A stretch of DNA of 64,000 nucleotides from Actinoalloteichus fjordicus (GTDB lineage: Bacteria; Actinomycetota; Actinomycetes; Mycobacteriales; Pseudonocardiaceae): contig NZ_CP016076.1 of assembly GCF_001941625.1 (NCBI RefSeq), positions 558,001-622,000 on the forward strand, given 5' to 3'. Below, in pieces: positions 10,890 through 20,600 of this stretch (positions are counted from its first letter, which is position 1; every line of letters begins with the position of its first letter). The notes under the pieces are model-generated. The model saw only the letters and a program-made list of their open reading frames with translations, was not told where the DNA came from and searched no databases. Both the position numbers and the translations under genes were made by a program.

Positions 10890-11442
10890 TCCCCTCAAGG
10901 GCTTCGGCGTCACCTTCTCGACGATGTTCAAGAAGGTGGCCACCGAGGAATACCCTGAGGTCAAGAAGATTCCGGCGGAGCGTTTCCACGGCCGCCACCA
11001 GCTCAACCGGCACCCCGACGGACTGGAGAAGTGCGTCGGCTGCGAACTGTGTGCCTGGGCGTGTCCCGCCGACGCGATCTTCGTGGAGGGCGGCGACAAC
11101 ACCGAGGAGGCCCGCTACTCGCCCGGTGAGCGTTACGGCGCCGATTACCAGATCAACTACCTGCGCTGCATCGGCTGCGGACTCTGTGTCGAAGCCTGCC
11201 CGACTCGGTCGTTGACCATGACCACCGAGTACGAGGTCGCCAACGACAACCGGCAGGACCTCATCTTCACCAAGGAGGACCTGCTCGCTCCGCTGCTCGC
11301 GGGCATGGAGCAGCCGCCGCATCCGATGCGTCTCGGCAAGGACGAGCAGGACTACTACGTCCACGGCCCCGAACTCGCCAGGAAGGCCGGCGTTCCGGCA
11401 GGCGCCACGGTGGAGACCGGTTCTGAGGAGGCCCGCCGGTGA
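10876..11442 (+). CDS. nuoI: NADH-quinone oxidoreductase subunit I
   Basis: Ferredoxin-like subunit of 188 aa with clusters N6a and N6b, linking NuoG to NuoB. Two CxxCxxCxxxCP motifs are complete: Cys53/56/59/63 and Cys98/101/104/108. ATG 10876 has AAGGAGGG about 6 nt upstream, inside the end of nuoH. A frame extension to 10744 is a shadow. The C-terminal 50 residues are charged and variable. The stop is in a GTGA overlap with nuoJ. Confidence 0.97.
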   Translation: MGLFDPLKGFGVTFSTMFKKVATEEYPEVKKIPAERFHGRHQLNRHPDGLEKCVGCELCAWACPADAIFVEGGDNTEEARYSPGERYGADYQINYLRCIGCGLCVEACPTRSLTMTTEYEVANDNRQDLIFTKEDLLAPLLAGMEQPPHPMRLGKDEQDYYVHGPELARKAGVPAGATVETGSEEARR

Positions 11443-12584
11443 GTCTCGACATCCTCACCGCCCTGCCCGCTTCGGTGTCCGGCTCGGTGCTCGCCGCGGT
11501 GGCACCGGGTCAGGCGCCCGCAGCGGACGTGATCGGCACCGGGGAGGCCGTCGCCTTCTGGATCCTCGGACCCGCCGCACTGCTCGGTGCGCTCGGCATG
11601 ATCTTCGCCCGCAACGCGGTGCACTCCGCGCTGTGGCTCGTGATGACGATGCTCTCGCTCGGTGTGATGTACATGGTCCAGCAGGCGCCGTTCCTCGGCG
11701 TCGTGCAGATCATCGTCTACACCGGCGCGATCATGATGTTGTTCCTCTTCGTCCTGATGCTCGTCGGGCGAGACAGCGCGGACTCGGTGGTCGAAGTGCT
11801 GCGCGGCCAGCGACTGCTGGCGGCGCTCTTCGGCATCGGCTTCGGCATCCTGGTCGTCGGCGCACTGGCCCGCTCGCTGGAGTCGGTGCAGTCGGTGGGC
11901 CTGGAGCACATCAACAGCGCGCCGGACGGCAACGTCGCGACGATCGGTGAAATGCTGTTCACCGACTACCTGTTCCCCTTCGAGCTGACCGGGGCTCTGC
12001 TGGTGGTCGCCACGGTGGGTGCGCTGGTCTTCGTGCTGGTCGACAAGCGCGACAAGGTCCGCCTCACCCAGCGGGAACGGGCCGACGCCCGCTTCCGGGG
12101 CGAGCTGTCCCGACCGTCGCCGCTGCCCGGCCCCGGCGTCTTCGCCACGGCCAACTCGGTGGCCACTCCGGCCCTGCTGCCGGACGGCTCGGTGGCGCCG
12201 GAATCGCTGTCGGCACTGATCGAGTCCACTGCGGTCGATCGCCTCGACGCAGAGGCCGCGACCGTCTCGGGTAGCGTTCCCGCGCCGGACGCCGGGGAGT
12301 TGACCTCGGGCGGACGGCCTGCGGCGCAGCAGCCGACGACGGACGCCGAGTCCGAGGACGCGTCGGCTGGATCTGACTCCACTTCGGCTGAGGGCGCCTC
12401 GGGTGAATCTGATGCCGCCTCGGGGAAGAGCGCCTCGGCGGGGTCCGAAGGTGCGTCTGCGGAGTCTGATGCCGCCTCGGCGGGAAAGAACACCTCGGCG
12501 GGATCTGATGCCGCCTCGGCGGGAAAGAACACCTCGGCGGACGCCGAGGGGACCGACACCAGTGGTGAGGAGGGTAGGGCGTGA
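11439..12584 (+). CDS. nuoJ: NADH-quinone oxidoreductase subunit J with repetitive tail
   Basis: ND6-type membrane subunit. The conserved part, residues 1 to about 205, has five hydrophobic helices and the motif [10 protein letters not shown] followed by [17 protein letters not shown]. The protein is unusually long at 381 aa. The last 170 residues are a Ser/Ala/Gly/Glu-rich disordered tail built in part from a 13-residue repeat ([13 protein letters not shown] type). This tail would follow the last helix. The start GTG overlaps the nuoI stop and the end overlaps the GTG of nuoK. The core call is firm; the tail has no known function. Confidence 0.95.
   Translation: MSLDILTALPASVSGSVLAAVAPGQAPAADVIGTGEAVAFWILGPAALLGALGMIFARNAVHSALWLVMTMLSLGVMYMVQQAPFLGVVQIIVYTGAIMMLFLFVLMLVGRDSADSVVEVLRGQRLLAALFGIGFGILVVGALARSLESVQSVGLEHINSAPDGNVATIGEMLFTDYLFPFELTGALLVVATVGALVFVLVDKRDKVRLTQRERADARFRGELSRPSPLPGPGVFATANSVATPALLPDGSVAPESLSALIESTAVDRLDAEAATVSGSVPAPDAGELTSGGRPAAQQPTTDAESEDASAGSDSTSAEGASGESDAASGKSASAGSEGASAESDAASAGKNTSAGSDAASAGKNTSADAEGTDTSGEEGRA
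12408..12541 (+). repeat. 39-bp in-frame tandem repeat in nuoJ
   Basis: A 39-bp unit beginning tctgatgccgcctcgg occurs twice back to back (12465-12503 and 12504-12541), differing only in the last bases. A third, degenerate copy lies at 12408-12446. The unit length is a multiple of three, so copy-number changes would keep the nuoJ frame. Confidence 0.85.
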
Positions 12585-12880
12585 CACCGACCTACTACCT
12601 GCTGCTCTCGGCGCTGCTGTTCACCATCGGCGCCGTGGGCGTGCTGGTGCGACGCAACGCCATCGTGGTCTTCATGTGCGTGGAGCTGATGCTCAACGCC
12701 GTGAACCTGACGTTGGTCACCTTCGCGAGGATCAACGGAACTCTGGACGGCCAGATCATGGCCTTCTTCGTCATGGTCGTCGCGGCGGCCGAGGTGGTGG
12801 TCGGCCTGGCCATCATCATGTCGATCTTCAAGACGCGTCGATCGGCCTCGGTCGACGACGCCAACCTGTTGAAGTACTGA
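12581..12880 (+). CDS. nuoK: NADH-quinone oxidoreductase subunit K
   Basis: ND4L-type membrane subunit, 99 aa, with three transmembrane helices (about residues 3-22, 28-50 and 60-82). Acidic residues sit within helices two ([11 protein letters not shown]) and three ([11 protein letters not shown]), as in the proton-conducting family. The length is exactly typical. Start GTG 12581 overlaps the nuoJ stop. nuoL follows 10 nt later. Confidence 0.97.
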   Translation: MTPTYYLLLSALLFTIGAVGVLVRRNAIVVFMCVELMLNAVNLTLVTFARINGTLDGQIMAFFVMVVAAAEVVVGLAIIMSIFKTRRSASVDDANLLKY

Positions 12881-12890
12881 GGGGTCGAGC

Positions 12891-14882
12891 GTGGAGACGT
12901 TCCTGGCCGCCCAAGGCTCGCTCGCCGAACCGAGCATCGCCGAGGGCGTGGCTCAATACGCGTGGCTGCTGGTCGCGCTGCCCCTGATCGGCGCCGTGGT
13001 GCTGCTGATCGGTGGGAAGCGCACCAACGCCTGGGGGCACCTGCTCGGCTGTGCCACGGTGATCGCCGCCTTCGTCTACGGGCTCGCGGTGTTCCTGTCC
13101 ATGGCAGGTATGTCCGGCTCCGAACGGGTTCAGGAGCTGCACCTCTACGACTGGATTCCCGCCGGTGCGCTGAACGTCGAGTTCGGACTTCGCATCGACC
13201 CGCTGTCCATGGTGTTCGTGCTGCTGATCACCGGCGTCGGATCGCTGATCCACGTCTACTCGATCGGCTACATGAGCCACGACAGTGACGGCGGAGTCGG
13301 CCGGTCCAACAGCGAGCGTCGGCGGTTCTTCGCCTACCTCAACCTGTTCGTCGCGGCGATGCTGATCCTGGTGCTCGGCAACAGCTTCGTGACGCTGTAC
13401 CTGGGCTGGGAGGGCGTCGGTCTCGCTTCCTACCTGCTGATCTCCTTCTGGCAGCGCAGGCCCGCAGCGGCGAGCGCCGCCAAGAAGGCGTTCCTGATGA
13501 ACCGGGTCGGCGACGTCGGCCTCGCGGTGGCCATCTTCCTGATGTTCCGCGAGCTGGGCACGACCCAGTACACCGAGGTCTTCGCCAGGGCAGGCGAGCT
13601 CTCGCCCGGCGTGCTGCTGGCGATCGCGCTGCTCCTGCTGCTCGGTGCCTGTGGAAAGTCTGGTCAGTTCCCGCTGCAGGCCTGGCTTCCCGACGCGATG
13701 GAGGGCCCGACTCCGGTCTCCGCCCTCATCCACGCCGCCACCATGGTCACCGCGGGCGTCTACCTGATCGCCCGCGCGAACCCGATCTACACGCTGACCC
13801 CCGACGGCAGGCTCATCGTCACCGCGATCGGTGCGCTGACGCTGCTGATCGGCTGCATCATCGGCTGCGCCTACGACGACATCAAGAAGGTGCTCGCCTA
13901 CTCGACGGTCAGCCAGATCGGCTACATGATCCTGGCGGTCGGCCTCGGCCCGGCAGGTTACGCGCTGGGCATCTTCCACCTGCTGACCCACGGCTTCTTC
14001 AAGGCCGGGCTGTTCCTCGGGGCAGGCTCGGTCATGCACGGCATGAACGACGAGGTCGACATGCGGAAGTACGGAAACCTCCGCAAGTACATGCCCGTCA
14101 CGTTCATCACCTTCGGGCTCGGGTACCTGGCGCTGATCGGCTTCCCGTTCTTCTCCGGCTTCTACTCCAAGGACGCCATCGTCGCCGCCGCGTTCGCCGA
14201 GCCGGGCTGGCGCGGCTGGGTGTTCGGCGGCGCCGCCGCCCTGGGCGCGGGCCTGACGGCCTTCTACATGACCCGGCTGATGCTGATGACCTTCTTCGGC
14301 CCGGAACGCTGGAAGGACCAGAAGTCCGCCGACGGTCGGGACTTTCACCCGCACGAGTCCCCGGTGTCGATGACGGCGCCGATGATCGTGCTCGCGGTGG
14401 GCTCGGTCGCGGGCGGTTTCCTGCTCCAGTCCGGCGACTGGCTGATCAACTGGCTGCAGCCGTCGCTGGGCACGCTGGAGGAGCACCACGGCGTGCTGCC
14501 GCACTCGGTGATCCCGTTCATCGTGGTGGGTCTCTCCGCCCTCGGCGTCCTCGCCGCCTGGCTGGTCTTCGGCGCACGTCGCGTGCCCGCCGTCCGGCCT
14601 GCCAGGGTCTCGTTCCCGGTGCGGGCGGCCCGCGCCGACCTGTACGGGAACGTGCTGAACGAGGCCCTGTTCGCCCGCCCCGGCACGTGGTTGACCCGCG
14701 CCCTGGTCTACGTCGACAACAAGGGCGTCGACGGGGTCGTGAACGGTGCCGCCGCGTTGCTCGGCGGCTCCTCCGGACGGCTCCGCCGGACTCAGACCGG
14801 TTTCGTCCGCTCCTATGCGTTGAGCATGTTGGGAGGCTCGGTCCTCGTGATCGCGGCTCTGTTGATGGTGAGGTTCTCGTGA
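12891..14882 (+). CDS. nuoL: NADH-quinone oxidoreductase subunit L
   Basis: Antiporter-like proton-pumping subunit (ND5), 663 aa, distal in the membrane arm. The core signatures are seen: [19 protein letters not shown] with its helix-5 Glu, [31 protein letters not shown] (split here only for description), and [12 protein letters not shown]-terminal region with a long amphipathic stretch and a last helix completes it. Start GTG 12891, with GAGGGGT upstream. The stop TGA overlaps a GTG that opens a 31-codon ORF leading to nuoM. Confidence 0.97.
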   Translation: METFLAAQGSLAEPSIAEGVAQYAWLLVALPLIGAVVLLIGGKRTNAWGHLLGCATVIAAFVYGLAVFLSMAGMSGSERVQELHLYDWIPAGALNVEFGLRIDPLSMVFVLLITGVGSLIHVYSIGYMSHDSDGGVGRSNSERRRFFAYLNLFVAAMLILVLGNSFVTLYLGWEGVGLASYLLISFWQRRPAAASAAKKAFLMNRVGDVGLAVAIFLMFRELGTTQYTEVFARAGELSPGVLLAIALLLLLGACGKSGQFPLQAWLPDAMEGPTPVSALIHAATMVTAGVYLIARANPIYTLTPDGRLIVTAIGALTLLIGCIIGCAYDDIKKVLAYSTVSQIGYMILAVGLGPAGYALGIFHLLTHGFFKAGLFLGAGSVMHGMNDEVDMRKYGNLRKYMPVTFITFGLGYLALIGFPFFSGFYSKDAIVAAAFAEPGWRGWVFGGAAALGAGLTAFYMTRLMLMTFFGPERWKDQKSADGRDFHPHESPVSMTAPMIVLAVGSVAGGFLLQSGDWLINWLQPSLGTLEEHHGVLPHSVIPFIVVGLSALGVLAAWLVFGARRVPAVRPARVSFPVRAARADLYGNVLNEALFARPGTWLTRALVYVDNKGVDGVVNGAAALLGGSSGRLRRTQTGFVRSYALSMLGGSVLVIAALLMVRFS

Positions 14883-14974
14883 TCACGAGGTCGAGTGACA
14901 ACCCTCGAGTCGAGAACGTCGAGAACACGGTGGCCGAGAACATCCTGGCCGAGAGCATGAGGGAGGAAAGGTGA
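14879..14974 (+). CDS. 31-codon ORF bridging nuoL and nuoM
   Basis: A short frame begins with GTG in a GTGA overlap with the nuoL stop and ends in a GTGA overlap with the nuoM start. Every junction of this micro-ORF therefore mimics the coupled junctions of the operon. The predicted 31-aa product is hydrophilic and acidic, starting MITRSSDNP and ending SMREER, with no membrane segment. The nuoM ribosome binding site (GGGAGGA at 14961) lies inside it. It may be a real microprotein, or only a coupling device that carries ribosomes across the 90-nt gap. Chance is possible for so short a frame. Confidence 0.45.
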   Translation: MITRSSDNPRVENVENTVAENILAESMREER

Positions 14975-16614
14975 GCGGTTCGATGGTGCTCCTGGCGCTG
15001 CTGATCCTGCCGCTCGTCGGCGCGCTCGTCGTCGCCTTCCTGCGTGGGAACGAGCGAAACGCGAAGATCACCGCCTTGGCCTTCTCGCTGGTCGAGTTGG
15101 TGCTGGCCGCGCTGGCCTGGACGGCGTTCGACCCGGGCGGCCCCCGGCTGCAGCTGACCTCCTCGGTCGACTGGATCCCGGCGTTCGGCGTGCACTTCTC
15201 ACTCGGGGTGGACGGCATCGCCCTGGTGATGATCGCGCTGATCGCGGTGCTGGTGCCGATTGTGATCGGTGCCTCGTGGGAGGACAGGCTGCCGGAGGGA
15301 CGCACCGCGGCGGGCTACTTCTCGCTGCTGCTGGTGATGCAGTCGCTGATGGTCGGCGTCTTCGCCGCCACCGACGTGCTGCTGTTCTACGTCTTCTTCG
15401 AGGCCGTCCTCGTGCCGATGTACTTCATCATCGGCCGGTTCGGCGGCCCGCGCAGGCAGTACGCGGCCGTCAAGTTCTTCCTGTACTCGCTGCTGGGCGG
15501 GCTGATCATGCTCGCGTCGGTCATCGGTGTGTACGTGGTCAGCGCCGAGGAGCTCGGACAGGGCACCTTCGACTGGGAGACCCTGGCCGCCACCATCTCC
15601 GACGCGCCGCTGAGCACGCAGATCTGGCTCTTCCTCGGCTTCTTCATCGCCTTCGCGATCAAGGCGCCGCTGGTGCCGCTGCACACCTGGCTGCCCGACG
15701 CCGGTGCCGAGGCGCCGGTCGGAGCGGGCGTGCTGCTGGTCGGCGTGCTCGACAAGATCGGCACCTTCGGCTTCCTGCGTTACTGCCTCCCGCTGTTCCC
15801 CATGGCCAGCCAGGAACTCGCACCGTTGATCCTGGTGCTGGCGGTGGCGGGCGTGTTGTACGGCTCGCTGCTGGCCGTCGGCCAGAGCGACATGAAGCGG
15901 TTCGTCGCTTACACGTCGGTGGCGCACTTCGGCTTCATCGCGCTGGGTATCTTCGCCTTCAGCACGCAGGCCCAGACCGGTGCGGTGCTGTACATGGTCA
16001 ACCACGGCATCTCCACCGGAATGCTGTTCCTCGTGGTGGGCATGGTGATCGCCAGGGGCGGCTCGCGGCTCATCCAGGACTACGGCGGTCTTGCCAGGCT
16101 CACCCCGGTGCTGGCAGGCCTGTTCCTAGTGGCGGGGCTCTCCTCGCTCGCGCTGCCGGGCACGAACTCCTTCGTCAGCGAGTTCTTGGTGTTGATCGGG
16201 TCGTTCCCGCGTGAGCCGGTCTACACCGTGCTCGCCGCGATCGGCATGGTCCTCGCCGCGCTCTACGTCCTCTGGGTCTACCAGCGGATCATGCAGGGGC
16301 CGCTGCGCGGCGACGCGCTGATCGGGCTGGCAGGCGGGCCGGGAGCCGCGGTCGACCCGAACTCGGAGTCGCTGCTCACGAAGCTCAAGAGCAAGGTGCC
16401 CGATCTCAGTGCGCGCGAGATCGGTGTGCTGGCACCCCTGGTGGTGTTGATCGTGGTGCTCGGGTTCTACCCGGCCCCGGTGCTTGAGGTGATCACTCCC
16501 TCGGTCGAGGCGACGATGACCGAGGTCGGCCTCAGCGATCCCGTGACGGGAGCGGATTCCACGGTCGGACCCGCGGCAGGCGGACCTGAGGCAACCGGTC
16601 AGGAAGGCGACTGA
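14971..16614 (+). CDS. nuoM: NADH-quinone oxidoreductase subunit M
   Basis: Antiporter-like proton-pumping subunit (ND4), 547 aa, of the membrane arm. Family features are the helix-5 motif FYVFFEAVLVPMYFIIG with its key Glu, the KAPLVPLHTWLPDAGAEAPV loop, and YTSVAHFGF later. Start GTG 14971 is preceded by GGGAGGA 4 nt away. The C-terminal 40 residues are polar and Gly/Thr-rich. nuoN begins one base after its stop. Confidence 0.97.
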   Translation: MSGSMVLLALLILPLVGALVVAFLRGNERNAKITALAFSLVELVLAALAWTAFDPGGPRLQLTSSVDWIPAFGVHFSLGVDGIALVMIALIAVLVPIVIGASWEDRLPEGRTAAGYFSLLLVMQSLMVGVFAATDVLLFYVFFEAVLVPMYFIIGRFGGPRRQYAAVKFFLYSLLGGLIMLASVIGVYVVSAEELGQGTFDWETLAATISDAPLSTQIWLFLGFFIAFAIKAPLVPLHTWLPDAGAEAPVGAGVLLVGVLDKIGTFGFLRYCLPLFPMASQELAPLILVLAVAGVLYGSLLAVGQSDMKRFVAYTSVAHFGFIALGIFAFSTQAQTGAVLYMVNHGISTGMLFLVVGMVIARGGSRLIQDYGGLARLTPVLAGLFLVAGLSSLALPGTNSFVSEFLVLIGSFPREPVYTVLAAIGMVLAALYVLWVYQRIMQGPLRGDALIGLAGGPGAAVDPNSESLLTKLKSKVPDLSAREIGVLAPLVVLIVVLGFYPAPVLEVITPSVEATMTEVGLSDPVTGADSTVGPAAGGPEATGQEGD

Positions 16615-16615
16615 G

Positions 16616-18253
16616 GTGTTGACAAGCGTGTCCGTTCTCGCGCAGAGCGAGAACGTGGAGAGCTACTCGATCGACTGGTGGGCGATCAGCCCGCTGCTCG
16701 TCGTCTTCCTCGCTGCCTTCGTCAGCGTGCTGCTCGAGGCATTCCTGCCGAGGTCGAGACGATGGGCCGCCCAGGTCGGGCTGTCGATCGGAACGCTGCT
16801 GGTCGCGGCGTTCGCGATGATCCTCTACATCAACGAGGGTCTGCGCGTGGGTCTCGGGCTGTCGGAGGAGGTTCCCGTCGACCCGGCCTTCGCCGACGTC
16901 GCCCACCAGGTGGCGCCGGTGACGACCTTCAACGGGGCACTGGCCGTCGACGATCCGACGCTGTTCCTGTGGGGCACCCTGCTCGCCCTGGCGCTGCCGT
17001 CGTTCCTGATGATCGCGGACCGTTCGGTGGAGCCGGGCGGCGCGTTCGTCGCCCAGGCCGCGTTGCGACCGGGCTCCACGCAGGACCGCGCGCAGACGAC
17101 CGCTCCGGGTATGCAGACCGAGGTCTTCCCGCTGGCGCTGTTCGCCCTCGGCGGCATGATGGCCTTCCTGGCGTCCAACGACCTGCTGACGATGTTCGTC
17201 GCGCTGGAGGTCCTGAGCCTGCCGCTGTACCTGATGTGCGGACTGGCTCGGCGACGACGGCTGATCTCGCAGGAGGCGGCGGTCAAGTACTTCCTCCTCG
17301 GCGCCTTCGCCTCGGCGTTCTTCCTGTACGGCATCGCGCTGCTCTACGGGTTCGCAGGCTCCGTGCAGCTCTCCGCCATCGCCCAGGCCACCGCGGGCAC
17401 CGACCGGTCCGAGACCCTGCTGTTCGCCGGGCTGGGACTGCTGATCGTCGGTCTGCTGTTCAAGGCATCGGTCGGCCCGTTCCACTCCTGGACGCCCGAC
17501 GTCTACCAGGGCGCTCCGACCCCGATCACCGCGTTCATGGCGGCCTGCACCAAGGTCGCCGCGTTCGGCGCGATCCTCCGGGTCCTCCAGGTCGCTTTCG
17601 AGGCGTCGAGCTGGGAGTGGGAGGGCGTGCTGTGGGCGGTCGCCATCGCCTCGATGGTGATCGGCGCCGTGCTGGGCCTCACCCAGACCGACATCAAGCG
17701 GATGGTCGCTTACTCATCGGTGGCCCACGCGGGCTTCCTGCTGGTGGGTGCGATCGCGCTCACCGAGGACGGCCTCGCGGGCACGATGTTCTACCTGCTG
17801 GCCTACGGCTTCACCACCGTGGCGGTGTTCGGCGTCATCACTCTGGTGCGGGACTCCGATGGTGAGGCTACTCACCTCTCCAAGTGGGCCGGACTGGCGA
17901 AGCGGTCACCCTTGGTAGCCGCTGTGTTCTCCTTCCTGCTGCTCGCCCTGGCAGGCATTCCGCTCACCAGCGGATTCATGGGCAAGCTGGCGGTGTTCTC
18001 GGCGGCGGTGGCGGACGGAATGGCTCCGCTGGTGGTGGTGGCCCTGATCGCGAGCGCCGTCGCCGCGTTCTTCTACCTGCGTGTCATCGTGCTGATGTAC
18101 TTCAGCGAGCCTGCTTCCGACGGTCCTACGGTGAGTGTGCCCGGAGCCTTCACCACGGCTGCGATTACGCTCGGTGTGGTGGTCACGCTGCTGCTCGGCG
18201 TGCTGCCGACGTTGGCCCTGGACTGGGCAGGCATTGGTGGGTTCATCTCATAG
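16616..18253 (+). CDS. nuoN: NADH-quinone oxidoreductase subunit N
   Basis: Third antiporter-like subunit (ND2 type), 545 aa, and the last complex I gene. It shows the helix-5 Glu motif (MFVALEVLSLPLYLMCG), KASVGPFHSWTPDVYQGAPTP and YSSVAHAGF. About fourteen hydrophobic helices are visible. An extra polar loop at about residues 75-105 and around 145-160 is longer than in E. coli. Start GTG 16616. A strong hairpin follows 30 nt after the stop, consistent with the operon end. Confidence 0.96.
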   Translation: MLTSVSVLAQSENVESYSIDWWAISPLLVVFLAAFVSVLLEAFLPRSRRWAAQVGLSIGTLLVAAFAMILYINEGLRVGLGLSEEVPVDPAFADVAHQVAPVTTFNGALAVDDPTLFLWGTLLALALPSFLMIADRSVEPGGAFVAQAALRPGSTQDRAQTTAPGMQTEVFPLALFALGGMMAFLASNDLLTMFVALEVLSLPLYLMCGLARRRRLISQEAAVKYFLLGAFASAFFLYGIALLYGFAGSVQLSAIAQATAGTDRSETLLFAGLGLLIVGLLFKASVGPFHSWTPDVYQGAPTPITAFMAACTKVAAFGAILRVLQVAFEASSWEWEGVLWAVAIASMVIGAVLGLTQTDIKRMVAYSSVAHAGFLLVGAIALTEDGLAGTMFYLLAYGFTTVAVFGVITLVRDSDGEATHLSKWAGLAKRSPLVAAVFSFLLLALAGIPLTSGFMGKLAVFSAAVADGMAPLVVVALIASAVAAFFYLRVIVLMYFSEPASDGPTVSVPGAFTTAAITLGVVVTLLLGVLPTLALDWAGIGGFIS

Positions 18254-18282
18254 GACCTGTCGGTGATCCTCCTTCGTCGCTG

Positions 18283-18343
18283 TCGGGGATCAGCGCCGAC
18301 GAGACGCGCGGCGACACGCCGCGGCTCGTCGCGCTGTCCCCGA
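18283..18343 (+). terminator. Long hairpin after nuoN
   Basis: Nested complementary blocks make one long stem: TCGGGGA/TCCCCGA, CAGCGC/GCGCTG, GACGAG/CTCGTC and CGCGGCG/CGCCGCG, with only single-base bulges and a very short loop near 18315. No U-tract follows, as is common for actinobacterial terminators. It most likely ends the nuo transcript or processes it ahead of the prenyl synthase gene. Confidence 0.7.
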
Positions 18344-18383
18344 TGACGCCGGAGAGCGGAGATCTGCGACAGGCTCGTGAACC

Positions 18384-19436
18384 ATGAGCCCTTGGCGAGA
18401 AGGCGGCGGTGACGTGGCGGGCACGGGTCGGACTCAGGTCGGTGGAGGTCGAACCTCACAACTGGACATCGCGGACGCGGGACTGGCGGAGGACGTCTCC
18501 GCGAGCCTGGCCGAGGTCGAGGATCTGCTGCACGGCTTGCTGCGCAGCGATCTCGACTTCGTCACCGAGACGGCGCTGCATCTGGTCGACGCGGGCGGGA
18601 AGCGGTTCAGACCGATGTTCACCCTCCTCGCCGCGCAGTTCGGCGGGCAGGGCAGACCGGACGTGATCAAGGCGGCCGTCGCGGTGGAGCTGGTCCACCT
18701 TGCGACGCTGTACCACGACGACGTGATGGACGAGGCCACGATGCGGCGCGGCGCGCAGAGCGCGAACGTCCGCTGGGACAACGCGGTGGCCATTCTCACC
18801 GGCGACTACCTGTTCGCCAGGGCCTCCTATCTGGTGGCGGACCTGGGCACCGAGGTGGCCAGGATCATCGCCCAGACCTTCGGCGAGCTGGTCACCGGTC
18901 AGATGCGGGAGACCGTCGGGCCGAGCGCGGGAGCGGACCCGATCGAGCACTACCTGCGGGTGATCACCGAGAAGACCGGGTCGCTCATCGCGACGGCGGG
19001 CCAGTACGGCGCGATGCTCTCTGGCGCCCCGGACGAACAGATCGCGGCCCTGCGCAGGCTCGGACAGCTGATCGGCATCGCCTTCCAGATCTCCGACGAC
19101 ATCATCGACATCGACTCGCCTGCGCAGGAGTCCGGCAAGGTGCCGGGCACCGACCTGCGCGAGGGCGTGCTGACCCTGCCGATGCTCTACGCGCTTGCCG
19201 AGGAGTCGCCCCAGACCGCGCGGCTGCGCGAGCTGCTCGCAGGCCCGGTCGGCGACGACGAGCTGGTGCAGGAGGCGCTCGACCTGCTGCGGGCCTCCTC
19301 CGGGGTGACGGCGGCGCGCAAGACGCTGACCGACTACGCCGATGCGGCACGGCAGGAGTTGGCGGTCCTCCCCGCCCATCCGGCGCGGGATGCGCTGGGC
19401 AGCCTCATCGAGTACGTCGTGGCGCGCAGCAACTAG
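18384..19436 (+). CDS. Polyprenyl (hepta/octaprenyl) diphosphate synthase
   Basis: Trans-isoprenyl diphosphate synthase of 350 aa. It extends farnesyl or geranylgeranyl diphosphate with isopentenyl diphosphate to make the menaquinone side chain. The first Asp-rich motif, DDVMD, is at residues 112-116, and the second, DDIID, at 238-242. The upstream GKRFRP substrate-binding motif is intact. Small residues and no bulky aromatic just before the first motif fit a long-chain product. The exact chain length cannot be read reliably. Start ATG 18384; a GTG at about 18411 is an alternative. The gene follows the complex I operon and pairs functionally with the MenJ-like reductase at the other end. Confidence 0.92.
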   Translation: MSPWREGGGDVAGTGRTQVGGGRTSQLDIADAGLAEDVSASLAEVEDLLHGLLRSDLDFVTETALHLVDAGGKRFRPMFTLLAAQFGGQGRPDVIKAAVAVELVHLATLYHDDVMDEATMRRGAQSANVRWDNAVAILTGDYLFARASYLVADLGTEVARIIAQTFGELVTGQMRETVGPSAGADPIEHYLRVITEKTGSLIATAGQYGAMLSGAPDEQIAALRRLGQLIGIAFQISDDIIDIDSPAQESGKVPGTDLREGVLTLPMLYALAEESPQTARLRELLAGPVGDDELVQEALDLLRASSGVTAARKTLTDYADAARQELAVLPAHPARDALGSLIEYVVARSN

Positions 19437-19444
19437 TGGTTGGC

Positions 19445-19466
19445 CGCGCCGGCTCCGCCCGGCGCG
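19445..19466. terminator. Hairpin between convergent genes
   Basis: CGCGCCGG / CCGGCGCG form an 8-bp stem with loop CTCCGC, nine bases after the prenyl synthase stop. The downstream gene is convergent, so it may work in both directions. No U-tract. Confidence 0.5.
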
Positions 19467-19613
19467 CCGTCGGTGGTGCCGGTCGGTGCGGGCCTGCTGG
19501 TCGGCGGACTCCGCTATTCAAGGACTCCGCAGTTCAAGCGCCGCGGATCTGCGCAGCGCCGAACGGGACGAGCGCGATCGGGCGGGCGCCTGCCGATCGG
19601 ATGACGAGGCCGG

Positions 19614-20600
19614 TCAGAGCTGGTCGGGCGCGGAGACGGTCGACTCCGTCTGTCGCCGGGCCGCTGCTGCGGCGGCACCCGCCCGACGCGCCGTCCGCAG
19701 GGCGTCGATGCTGAAGATCGCCAGGGCGAGCCACACGAGACCGAAGCCGATCCAGCGGGAGGCGGGCATCGACTCGCCTGCGATGAGCACGGCCCAGAGC
19801 AGCTGCAACGTCGGCGCCAGGTACTGGAGCATCCCCATCACGGACAGCGGGATGCGTTGCGCGGCGAAGCCGAACAGCAGCAACGGGAGCGCGGTGACCG
19901 GTCCCGCCGCGATCAGCAGCGCGCTGTGCAGCGGCCCCTCGGCCAGGAACGTGGCAGCGCCGGTCACCTGCAACCACACCAGATAGGCCATGGCGAACGG
20001 AGCCAGCACCATGCTCTCCGCGGTGAGGCTGTTCAACGAGTCCAGCGGGACCGTCTTCTTGAGCAGCCCGTAGACCGCGAAGCTGCCTGCGACCACGAGC
20101 GCGATGACGGGCAGCCTGCCGTAGTCGAGCGTCACCACCAGCACCGCCGTCGCAGCCACGCCGAGGGCGATCCATTGCACGCCGCGCAGTCGTTCACCCA
20201 GCACCAGGACGCCGAGCAGCACGCTGATCAGCGGATTGATGTAGTAGCCGAGGGAGACCTCGATGACTCGCTCGGCGAGTACCGCGTAGATGTAGACGCC
20301 CCAGTTGACCGCGATCAGGATCGCCGCCACGGAGATCAGCGCCCACCGACGCGGACCGAGTCCGCGTAACGCGGACAGCCTGCCCAGGAACAGGCAGACG
20401 ACGACCATCAGGACCAGGGTCCAGGCGAGTCGATGCGCCAGGATCTCGACCGGCGCGGCCTGATCGACCAGTGCCCAGAAACCCGGTGTCGCGCCCCACA
20501 ACACGTAGGCACCCGTTCCCGACAACAGGCCGAGGCGACGCCCTCGCCCGGAACTCGCCGGGTCGGTCGTCGCGCTGTGATCAGGCGTCGTGGAGGGCAC
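19614..20600 (-). CDS. rarD: EamA family transporter, RarD type
   Basis: Integral membrane transporter of the drug/metabolite superfamily, 328 aa, with about ten hydrophobic helices in two EamA halves. RarD-specific stretches are visible: GxxxYxxWGxxP-like GAYVLWGATPGFWAL near the N-terminus, EILAHRLAWTL, NWGVYIYAV and GYYINPLISVLLG. The substrate is not established for the family. I chose GTG 20600; an ATG at 20657 would add 19 Arg/Asn-rich residues. The last 25 residues are Ala/Arg-rich and cytoplasmic. It faces the prenyl synthase gene. Confidence 0.85.
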   Translation of the reverse strand: MPSTTPDHSATTDPASSGRGRRLGLLSGTGAYVLWGATPGFWALVDQAAPVEILAHRLAWTLVLMVVVCLFLGRLSALRGLGPRRWALISVAAILIAVNWGVYIYAVLAERVIEVSLGYYINPLISVLLGVLVLGERLRGVQWIALGVAATAVLVVTLDYGRLPVIALVVAGSFAVYGLLKKTVPLDSLNSLTAESMVLAPFAMAYLVWLQVTGAATFLAEGPLHSALLIAAGPVTALPLLLFGFAAQRIPLSVMGMLQYLAPTLQLLWAVLIAGESMPASRWIGFGLVWLALAIFSIDALRTARRAGAAAAAARRQTESTVSAPDQL

